Assembly: GCA_963736285.1 (NCBI GenBank)
Contig: CAVTOA010000003.1
Location: forward strand, 124,001-188,000
Length of the DNA stretch: 64,000 bases
Source: CAVTOA01 sp963736285
GTDB lineage: Bacteria; Actinomycetota; Actinomycetes; Mycobacteriales; QHCE01
Direction: 5' to 3'
In this document: positions 56,859-64,000 of the stretch, one piece after another
How the letters are laid out: each line of letters begins with the position of its first letter
Position numbering within the stretch: position 1 is the stretch's first letter
Made by a program: the position numbers and the translations under genes
The notes under the pieces: generated by a model
Seen by the model: the letters and a program-made list of their open reading frames with translations, nothing else
What the model was told of the DNA's origin: nothing
Database searches by the model: none

Positions 56859-58128
56859 TCACACGTCAGCGAGAAAAAGTCCCGCCCTCACTTTGGGCGT
56901 GAACCAGGTGCTCTTTCGGGGCATTTTCAGCCGCTCAAGGTTGACGGCGATGAAGTCCTCGACGCTTACCGGCGCGATCAAAACCGCCAGCTGGGCACGC
57001 CCCTGGTCCACCTGTTCGGCAAGCCATTCTGGTGGATAGTCGCCGCCGACGAAAGTAATGCGCTTGTCTCCCGCGTCTAGCTGAAGTGCATGTTCGAATA
57101 GCACCCGCTCGACCACACTGTGATCGAGTTGCTCCACCACACTGCCCGCAACCCGCGGCAAATGCACCAGGTAGGTCTGCCCTTCCAGGTAGAGGACGAT
57201 TTCCCCAGGCCTGCTGCGGTATCCGCGGCCGATCCTCCACCCGCTCAACCGAGGCCCCGGCAGCAACAAGCACCTCCAGCAAGGTCTCGGAGGTGTGCGC
57301 ACCGAGCTCGCGTACCAGCCGGTGATACGGCCGAATACGCACAGACTGCGGCGTGGTGATCACGGCCAAAAATCGACGCAGACCCGCCGTCTGGGCGGCG
57401 AGGGTGCGGTGGTTACCGTCAGCGACGACGAGCTCTCCGCCGCCAGCAAGCTGAAGCAGCTGTTCACGATCAGCGCCTTCGCCCAGCAACCACACGGAGT
57501 GCCGCTGACCATGCTGATCAACATCCACTGTGGACGGATCACCGAGGCGCTGCGTGAGCTCACTAAGAAAGCTCTGCAACTGTTCGCCCTGCTGGGTTTG
57601 CAACAACAACACTGCCGACAACAGCGTGTGCAGCTCGTCGGTCAGGGCTACTCGTTCCCGCACCTTCTCCGCAAAAACGTCTTCGTTGCGAATGACAACA
57701 CCCGGTTCCTCAGCGCTCGAGGAGATCTGTGTGGTATCGACATGACAGAAGACTCCAAACGCGGGGCCTTCCGGCGTATCGATGCGGTACGGCGCCACTA
57801 CGTCACTGGCTTCGGCGAACCGACCATCGGCTTGCAGCTGGTGTAGCCGCTTGACCGCGAGGGGCAAAGCCTCACCGAAGCTGTGCCGTGCTTGCACAGA
57901 AGCCGGAGCGCGATGTGGCATTTCGAGAGCCAATACCGAGTCTGGCTGAGCTTGGATCGCCGCGGTGACCTCAGTGTCAGAACTGAACTCGTCGTAGTTT
58001 TGTGCACCGGTGCCTCCGGTGGACAGCCACGCGTGCGGTATGGCATGGACCGGGGATTGAGCGGTAACAGAATGCGTCGACAGACCTTCGTGAGTAGCCA
58101 TTGCCGGCAAGGCTACAAGAGGGGTCAC
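56859..58128 (-). CDS. DUF1015 family protein (single-base frameshift)
   Basis: The first frame has VHAIPHAWLSTGGTGAQNYDEF, HSFGEALPLAVKRL, LVVADGNHRTLAAQTAG and IRPYHRLVRELG. After about 57225 the match moves to another frame: GEIVLYLEGQTYLV, ALQLDAGDKRITFVGGDYPP and MPRKSTWFTPKVRAGL, ending at 56859. Removing one base gives about 422 aa, the family length. The start is GTG 58128 or ATG 58101. DUF1015 proteins are annotated as putative HTH or kinase-related, without proven function. TCCACTGTGGA occurs at 57524-57534. Confidence 0.85.
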
Positions 58129-58270
58129 CTCTCATGTAAACCTAGACACATCTGTCCCACCACGCCCCGCGGCATGCAAAACTGGCAGAGCGAGCTACAA
58201 GGCTGTGCCTGGAGCAAGCAGTTTCTGTCTTGCGGCTCAACGACGAGATATCCATTTTTAAGGAGTTTTT

Positions 58271-60850
58271 GTGTCTGGGAGCAAGCTGACCCGCGACGAG
58301 GCAACGACTCGAGCAGCACTGCTCGAGGTAGATGCCTACGACATTAGCCTCGATCTCACTGACGGCAACGGGGGGTCTGGCGCGGGCACGTTTCGCTCTC
58401 TGACCACGGTCACATTCCACTGTAGACAGCCGGGCGAGACCAGCTTCATCGACCTCATCGCAGCGTCGGTCGCCTCAGCGACCCTCAACGGGGTCGCACT
58501 GGATACCAGCACTCACGAACAAAACCGGCGAGTCACATTGCCGAACTTGGCAGAGCGGAACGTGCTAGAAGTCGATGCCCAGTGTCTATTCATGAACACC
58601 GGTGAGGGGCTACACCGGTTCGTGGATCCGGTGGATAACGAGGTGTATTTGTTTTCTCAGTCCGAGACACGCGATGCGCATCGCATCTACGCAAACTTCG
58701 ACCAGCCCGATTTGAAAGCCACGTTCACCTACCACGTGACCGCGCCGGTCCAGTGGACAGTCGTCAGTAATTCGCCCGTCGACCGCACCGAACCCGGGCC
58801 ACATGGCAGCATAATCTGGCACTTTGCCGCGACCCCTCGAATCCCCACCTATATCACCGCAGTCGTCGCGGGCAACTACCACGGAGTTCAGGACGAACAC
58901 CACGGTATGCCGCTCGGCTTGTATTGCCGTCAGTCGCTGGCGCCATACCTAGAGGCCGACGACATTCTTACCGTCACCAAACAGGGGCTCGACTTTTACC
59001 AACAAAAATTCGACCGTCCCTATGCGTTTGCCAAATACGACCAACTCTTCGTCCCCGAGTTCAATGCGGGCGCGATGGAGAACGCCGGGTGCGTCACCTT
59101 CTCCGAAGAGCTGCTCTTCCGCAGCAGGTCCACCCAATTGCGCTACGAAACTCGAGCGAACGTGGTCTTGCACGAGATGGCGCACATGTGGTTTGGCGAC
59201 TTGGTGACCATGAAGTGGTGGGACGACCTATGGCTCAATGAGTCGTTCGCGGAATGGGCGGCCAGCTGGTCCTGCGTGGGCGCGACCAAGTACAACGAGG
59301 CATGGACGAGTTTCTGTACCGGTCGTAAAGCCTGGGGATACCGTCAAGACCAGCTCTCCTCTACGCACCCCATCGCCGTGGACGCTCCAGATGTGGCGGC
59401 CGCTGAAGCCAATTTCGACGGAATCACCTACGCCAAGGGCGCATCGGTGCTCAAGCAGTTGGTTGCCTACGTCGGCGAAGAAACATTCCTGAGCGCACTC
59501 CGGCCATACTTCCGTGAGCACGCGTTCAGTAACGCGACTTTGGCCGACCTGATGACCTCGCTAGAAAACGTCTCCGGCCGCAACATGAGCGACTGGTCCC
59601 GTCTGTGGCTGCAGACCGCTGGGGTCAACACTCTCCGACCCGAATACACAGTGGACAGCGAAGGCCGTTTTACGCGATTTGGCGTACGGCAGGAAGCGGC
59701 AGCGGACTACCCCACGCTCCGTCCACATCGGATAGCCATCGGTCTCTACGATCACGATGCCACTGGCGCTCTCGTGCGTCGTGAAAGACTCGAGGTCGAT
59801 ATCGCGGACGTGTTCACCCCAGTTGAGGCACTGGTCGGAGCTAAACGTCCTGCTCTCGTATTGCTCAATGACGACGACCTCACCTACGCGAAAATTCGGT
59901 TGGACGCGCACTCGATGAGCAACGTGGTGCGCGATATTGGCAGCATCGACAGTTCGCTCGCGCGAGGTCTGCTCTGGGCGGCGGCATGGGATATGACCCG
60001 GGATGGCGAGCTCGCGACCCGTGACTACCTGCACCTGACCGTCAATGGCCTGCCCACCGAAACCGTGTTGGGGGTAGTACAGACCCAACTGGCTTACGTT
60101 CTCCGCGCCCTTGAGCTCTACGCTGATCCAGCATGGACCGTCACCGGGCTCACCGAACTGGCCGACCGCGCATGGCAGACAGCACAGGCAGCCGCAGCGG
60201 GTAGCGACCTCCAGCTGGTCTGGGTGCGGGCGTTCGCCAGTGCCGCTCGTCGCGCCGATCAACTACAAACCGTGCACGCATTGCTGAATGGCGAGTCCAC
60301 ATTGGATGGATTGGCTGTCGACACCGAGCTGCGTTGGCATCTGGTGAAGTCTCTGGTGGCAGCCGGAGTCATCGGGGATGCCGAGATCGACGCTGAGCTC
60401 GAGCTAGACCCGACTGATCGCGGGCAACGGCACGCTGCCACATGCCGGGCGCTCGCACCATCGCTGGAGGCAAAAGCTGCCGCGTGGCGCGACATCACCG
60501 AAGAAACCGAGCTGCCGAACCAGACGGTACTCGCAATCCTGCGGGGATTCGGTGCGCCCGAGCATGCCGAGCTACTCGCTCAATACACCGCACCCTATTT
60601 CGCGGCCGCGTCGAAGGCCTGGCACGAACGCACCACCAAGGTCGCCGAAAACATCGCCGAGCTGCTGTATCCAGCGTGGGCCATCGATGCGGAGACAGTA
60701 CGTCTGACTGATGAATACCTCACGGCTAATCCCGACCTACCCGGGCCTCTTCGCCGGCTCATGGCCGAAGGCCGCGACTCGGTCATTCGCGCGATAAACG
60801 CTCGCGCGTGTGACGCCGCTGCCGCAACGATAAACACACCGCAGGGCTAG
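58271..60850 (+). CDS. pepN: Aminopeptidase N
   Basis: 859 aa from GTG 58271 preceded by AAGGAG. M1 metallopeptidase: GAMEN motif in NAGAMENAGCVTF (about 265), zinc site HEMAH (301-305) with the third ligand Glu324 in WLNESFAEW, then the helical ERAP1-like C-terminal domain. It removes N-terminal amino acids from peptides. Full length and intact. It is divergent from DUF1015. Confidence 0.97.
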   Translation: MSGSKLTRDEATTRAALLEVDAYDISLDLTDGNGGSGAGTFRSLTTVTFHCRQPGETSFIDLIAASVASATLNGVALDTSTHEQNRRVTLPNLAERNVLEVDAQCLFMNTGEGLHRFVDPVDNEVYLFSQSETRDAHRIYANFDQPDLKATFTYHVTAPVQWTVVSNSPVDRTEPGPHGSIIWHFAATPRIPTYITAVVAGNYHGVQDEHHGMPLGLYCRQSLAPYLEADDILTVTKQGLDFYQQKFDRPYAFAKYDQLFVPEFNAGAMENAGCVTFSEELLFRSRSTQLRYETRANVVLHEMAHMWFGDLVTMKWWDDLWLNESFAEWAASWSCVGATKYNEAWTSFCTGRKAWGYRQDQLSSTHPIAVDAPDVAAAEANFDGITYAKGASVLKQLVAYVGEETFLSALRPYFREHAFSNATLADLMTSLENVSGRNMSDWSRLWLQTAGVNTLRPEYTVDSEGRFTRFGVRQEAAADYPTLRPHRIAIGLYDHDATGALVRRERLEVDIADVFTPVEALVGAKRPALVLLNDDDLTYAKIRLDAHSMSNVVRDIGSIDSSLARGLLWAAAWDMTRDGELATRDYLHLTVNGLPTETVLGVVQTQLAYVLRALELYADPAWTVTGLTELADRAWQTAQAAAAGSDLQLVWVRAFASAARRADQLQTVHALLNGESTLDGLAVDTELRWHLVKSLVAAGVIGDAEIDAELELDPTDRGQRHAATCRALAPSLEAKAAAWRDITEETELPNQTVLAILRGFGAPEHAELLAQYTAPYFAAASKAWHERTTKVAENIAELLYPAWAIDAETVRLTDEYLTANPDLPGPLRRLMAEGRDSVIRAINARACDAAAATINTPQG

Positions 60851-60998
60851 CGGAGCCAACTGCCGATCGGTGAGACCTCCACTGTGGACACACAGAGATC
60901 TCACCGATGGCGGCAGTACTAAGCAATTCCCAAACTGAGAACTCACGCGGACTGGGTTCGTCCAGGCCAGACGCCCGAGCCCGGACCTTATGGGAGCC

Positions 60999-61388
60999 CT
61001 AAGCGTGTGCTTGGTCGGCGAGCATGCGCAGGCCCGTAATCACACCGCCTGCTAGATCGCCGCCACTAAAGGCAGAGGTCATCGACAGCGCCACCAGCGC
61101 ACATTGCTGATCAGTGAGTCGTTGCCCACTGTTTTTTCCGGTCACGATCTCCAGCACCCGTTGATTGGGTGAGATCGCCAATAACACAGACTCTGACGGG
61201 TCGGCGAGCTGGTCATGCAACTGCTCGGCGTGCAGCCGCACGGGTTCGGCGAGCTCACCCACATACACGCTGAACGTGAGTCCAGTCTCGTGGTTTGCTG
61301 CCGTGAGCACTTCGCTGACACCTTCGAGCGCCCGTGGCGAGAATGGTCCATTTAGGACCGGTGGCGGGGTGGCTTCACCACTTAGCAC
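60999..61388 (-). CDS. DUF5130 family protein
   Basis: 129 aa. TPM-phosphatase-like fold: LTFSVYVGELAEPVRLHAEQLHD, ESVLLAISPNQRVLEIVTG and CALVALSMTSAFSGGDLAGGVI. DUF5130 genes commonly sit beside pepN in actinobacteria. It overlaps the upstream gene by 14 bases. Function unknown. Confidence 0.82.
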   Translation of the reverse strand: MLSGEATPPPVLNGPFSPRALEGVSEVLTAANHETGLTFSVYVGELAEPVRLHAEQLHDQLADPSESVLLAISPNQRVLEIVTGKNSGQRLTDQQCALVALSMTSAFSGGDLAGGVITGLRMLADQAHA

Positions 61389-61692
61389 GTGCGCCTCCCT
61401 TTACTCCATCGTGCATCTCATTCCCTGTGTCGCTCGCGCTGAGCTCGCGGTCGCCTCGGGTTCCGAGGGGATAGTCACCTCGAGTGAGCCGCGGCACAGC
61501 ATTGTGTTCAGCGGTCTCTCGCGGCTCGTTCACGGCGGCAAGAAACCATACTGGCGCAAACGAGTACGGAATTCCGGGACGGTACCGGCGTCTGTTGCGG
61601 CGGCCGCTTAGCCCGTAGATAAGTAGCGTGAACACAGCAATTACACCGAGCGGTATACCAACAAACACCGCGGTGGTCTCAACAATGGTCAT
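61375..61692 (-). CDS. Small membrane protein upstream of DUF5130
   Basis: 105 aa from ATG 61692 (AGGATG upstream). One N-terminal membrane segment (VFVGIPLGVIAVFTLLIYGLSG), then RNRRRYRPGIPYSFAPVWFLA and a polar tail. Short proteins with this layout accompany DUF5130 genes in related bacteria; no function is assigned. Confidence 0.68.
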   Translation of the reverse strand: MTIVETTAVFVGIPLGVIAVFTLLIYGLSGRRNRRRYRPGIPYSFAPVWFLAAVNEPRETAEHNAVPRLTRGDYPLGTRGDRELSASDTGNEMHDGVKGGARAKW

Positions 61693-61766
61693 GACGTCAT
61701 CCTGACAGGTGCGCTCGTCGTCGAAATCGACAAGGCGTAGACATTCTTGCTTACCGTAGCGGAGGC

Positions 61767-63386
61767 CTAGCCACGCTGCGACGACAGTGCGCGAACCAGG
61801 TCCACAAGCCCGCCCAGTGCCAACGGCGTGCGGGACAAGAACGCGGCGCCACACAGGGCCATAAACGTGCCTGTGGTGAGATTTTGAATGAGCGTGCTAC
61901 GCCTGGGGCCCAACTCGAAGGTGCTACGCAGTAAGTAGCCCGCCAGACGCGTCAACCACCACACGCCCAGCGCCGCCGCCGCCGCAATGCCCACTCCCCA
62001 CATAGGATCGCCCAGGCTGTAGCGGCTAAAAACGGCCGTTCCCAACCAGACAGCCCAGCACAGGCCGAGCCACAGACCCATCAGCACGCTGAAGCCACGA
62101 CCTCGCGATGCCACCCGAGCACCGCTGAAAAATTCTTCGTAGAAGGGCGAATGCTGTCTTTGCCGCCCTTCTGAATAAGGGTGGTCCCGTCTCGATGAGG
62201 CTCCGCCGGAAGCCAACAAGGACGCATCGTCGCCCAGATTGTCAGCTCTGTTACGCACTGACGCGCTGCCAGAAAAATTGCTGGGACGCAGTACCGGCAT
62301 GACGCTGGTACTGCCTGGATGTGGCGTCGGCGGGTTCGCTGGTGCTTGGTGTGGTGCTTGGCGTGTTTCCGCTACGGGACCGCGATGTGGTGGATCACCC
62401 CAGTAAGTGAGCCGAATCTGTTCCGGAAAACCGCGCACCAACTCAACCAACCGACCTACCCAGCTGTGGAGCTCATCAGCCCGAGGGCGATCTCCCGGGC
62501 GGTCGGCCAACGGGGCGAGTAAGTGCGACGCCAGTGCGGGCGAAGAGTCGAGCAACGGGTGTCGTCGGATCTCGGTGAATGACGATATTTCCCTGCCATC
62601 GGGGACAGCGCCGGCCCGCTCCTGGCGCGGATGCCACCCCGTCACGAGGTAGTAGGCCACGGAACCAAAGCCGTGTATGTCGTAGGGCAGGCCGACAGAG
62701 GCAGCTCCTTGATGCGCTTCTGGCCCGCCAGAAGATGGCGAATAGGCGACCGTCGTCAAGTGAGCGTTGTCGTGATAGCGCGACGCCGTGAAGTCGATCA
62801 GACACGCTTGGCCGTTCGGAAGTATGAGCACATTGGACGGTTTGACATCCATGTGCACCACCGGAGTGGCACCATCTACCGGTTGGTGCAGCTGACGAAG
62901 TGTCTCCGCGAGGCCCGCCAGAATGATCGTTCCGTCAGCGTTGCTCGGTGCCCCACCTGAGGCCACCCGGTCGTCCCGGAGCCTTTCGATGACCGTCTTA
63001 CCCGGCACATAACTGAGCACCTGGTACGGGATCGCCGACGTTGCCGCACCGAGGGGCTGATCTGGCCTACGGGGTGGCACCCCCGAAAATCCATCTATGC
63101 GCTGACAGATCCCCGGTATGCCACGGCTGTTGAGATCCATCAACACCGCGTCGCCTTTGTCCCATGCGACAAGCTGTTCGACGAGTGGGTGGTGCGGGTC
63201 ATGCCGAAAAATTTTGACGGACACCGATGCCGAACGGACGCCATGCGACAGCCGGACACCGCGATAAACCTCGGCCTGCCCGCCTGTTCCCACATGCTCA
63301 AGCAAGCGATACCGCTGCTGGCTATCGGGCAGCGGGCTTTCTGGCCCACAGACCAAATCAAGCACCTTTAGTGGTCCTTCCGACAT
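61767..63386 (-). CDS. Atypical protein-kinase-domain membrane protein
   Basis: 539 aa from ATG 63386; an upstream extension overlaps the CDF gene and is rejected. Kinase features: Gly loop GTGGQAEVYRG (33-43), Lys58 (VSVKIF), catalytic loop HMDVKPSN (Asp180, Lys182, Asn185). DFG is replaced by DFT (198-200). A disordered linker (about 350-430) leads to three membrane segments at the C-terminus (VLMGLWLGLCWAVWLG, GIAAAAALGVWWLTRLAG, FMALCGAAFLS). It may be a divergent Ser/Thr kinase or a pseudokinase. Confidence 0.78.
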   Translation of the reverse strand: MSEGPLKVLDLVCGPESPLPDSQQRYRLLEHVGTGGQAEVYRGVRLSHGVRSASVSVKIFRHDPHHPLVEQLVAWDKGDAVLMDLNSRGIPGICQRIDGFSGVPPRRPDQPLGAATSAIPYQVLSYVPGKTVIERLRDDRVASGGAPSNADGTIILAGLAETLRQLHQPVDGATPVVHMDVKPSNVLILPNGQACLIDFTASRYHDNAHLTTVAYSPSSGGPEAHQGAASVGLPYDIHGFGSVAYYLVTGWHPRQERAGAVPDGREISSFTEIRRHPLLDSSPALASHLLAPLADRPGDRPRADELHSWVGRLVELVRGFPEQIRLTYWGDPPHRGPVAETRQAPHQAPANPPTPHPGSTSVMPVLRPSNFSGSASVRNRADNLGDDASLLASGGASSRRDHPYSEGRQRQHSPFYEEFFSGARVASRGRGFSVLMGLWLGLCWAVWLGTAVFSRYSLGDPMWGVGIAAAAALGVWWLTRLAGYLLRSTFELGPRRSTLIQNLTTGTFMALCGAAFLSRTPLALGGLVDLVRALSSQRG

Positions 63387-63423
63387 TGTCTGAGATTGCC
63401 CGCCGATCGAGTGCCTCAACCCA

Positions 63424-63999
63424 TCACCATCTGACCGCGTGACAAGCATTTGCCATGGTGGGCTCCACCTGCAAGGTAGCGTGCTGGATCCCGAACTCGT
63501 CTTGCAGCAGCGCACGTGCATGTCCGAGTACCCGCGGGATATCCGTCCCCGGATCGACGCCGAGGTGGACCGTAGCAACCTCCATGCCAGAGGTCAGTGT
63601 CCATACATGCAAGTCATGAACGTCTTGAACATGATCCAACCGCGCTAAGCGTGCACTGATAGCAGTGACATCGAGGTGACCGGGTGCGGCCTGCACCAGT
63701 ACCCGAAGCGCGTGCCACACGACCATGGCGGCGCGCGGTGCCATAAACCCCGCGAGGAGCAACGCGAGAACCGGGTCGATCCAGTGTGCACTAGTGAAGG
63801 TCACCACCACACCGGCGATCAGGACCGCCATGGACCCCAACGCGTCAGCTAGCACTTCCGTCGCGGCGGACCGCACCGCAAGACTCGTGCGCGATCCGGC
63901 GCGGAGCAAGCCAAAACTGACCGCATTGACGATGAAGCCGACGATCGCCACCGCAATCATCGGCGGCCCTGGCACAGATACTGGGTTATCGAAACGCTT
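63424..63999 (-). CDS. Cation diffusion facilitator transporter (5' end outside window)
   Basis: The frame is open at the window edge; 192 codons are visible. The read begins within KRFDNPVSVPGPPM, before TM helices 3-6 of a CDF protein. Family features are ATEVLADALGSMAVLIAG (metal-site Asp), the paired HW-DPVLALLLA helix, and a cytoplasmic domain with VQDVHDLHVWTLTSGM. It exports Zn2+ or a similar divalent ion. The start and first helices are not in view. Confidence 0.92.
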   Translation of the reverse strand, partial: KRFDNPVSVPGPPMIAVAIVGFIVNAVSFGLLRAGSRTSLAVRSAATEVLADALGSMAVLIAGVVVTFTSAHWIDPVLALLLAGFMAPRAAMVVWHALRVLVQAAPGHLDVTAISARLARLDHVQDVHDLHVWTLTSGMEVATVHLGVDPGTDIPRVLGHARALLQDEFGIQHATLQVEPTMANACHAVRW

Positions 64000-64000
64000 A

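Noticed and set aside
1..64000. CRISPR array or insertion sequence
   Set aside because: No regularly spaced repeats and no transposase or recombinase translation found in any frame.

Overview
The window is chromosomal DNA from an actinomycete (high-GC Gram-positive lineage, here of moderate GC). The evidence is gene content and order: hrcA-dnaJ behind a CIRCE element, ybeY-phoH, rsfS-nadD, obg-rpmA-rplU, folC-DUF4233, clpX-clpP2-clpP1-tig, a long eukaryote-like IleS, and actinobacterial families such as DUF5130, DUF6318 and DUF4233. I cannot assign an order or genus. Most genes lie on the minus strand.

Layout. 1-3.7 kb: transglutaminase-like TgpA (partial), DUF58 and MoxR. 3.8-6.7 kb: era, then a Fur-family regulator and 4-hydroxyphenylpyruvate dioxygenase on the plus strand. 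6.8-14.6 kb: CNNM/CBS protein, ybeY, phoH, HIT, rsmE, dnaJ, hrcA, hemW. 14.7-19.1 kb: an enoyl-CoA hydratase-like gene, a membrane-anchored lysozyme-like protein, lepA, rpsT. 19.2-25.9 kb: a small membrane protein, holA, comEC, comEA, a histidine phosphatase, rsfS, nadD. 26-29.6 kb: proB, obg, rpmA, rplU. 29.8-32.6 kb: an accessory patch with a tandem HxlR regulator and a duplicated small-gene cassette. 32.7-37.4 kb: rne/rng, then a low-GC PKD/DUF6318 pair. 37.6-42.9 kb: ileS, a secreted SH3 protein, ndk. 43-44 kb: two unknown genes. 44-50.3 kb: DUF4233, folC, clpX, clpP2, clpP1, tig. 50.3-55.1 kb: an accessory insertion bounded by a duplicated tRNA-Pro segment. 55-64 kb: tRNA-Gly, an anti-sigma-like ATPase, rpiB, DUF1015, pepN, DUF5130, an atypical kinase and a truncated CDF transporter.

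How the genes work together: much of the window is a growth and protein-quality core covering ribosome maturation (Era, YbeY, RsmE, RsfS, Obg, L21, L27, S20), chaperones and proteolysis (HrcA/DnaJ, ClpXP, trigger factor) and RNA decay (RNase E/G). A competence-type DNA uptake pair (ComEA/ComEC) sits beside holA.

Three features stand out. (1) At least ten genes are each split by a single-base frameshift although both halves match the family, including ileS, dnaJ, rne, comEA and comEC. This is either uncorrected sequencing error or unusual biology, and it decides how the annotation is read. (2) The 11-mer palindrome TCCAC(A/T)GTGGA occurs at least seven times, far above chance, mostly inside core genes. 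(3) A 3.4 kb segment lies between an intact tRNA-Pro and an 85-bp copy of most of that tRNA, as expected of an integrated element, but it has no visible integrase.
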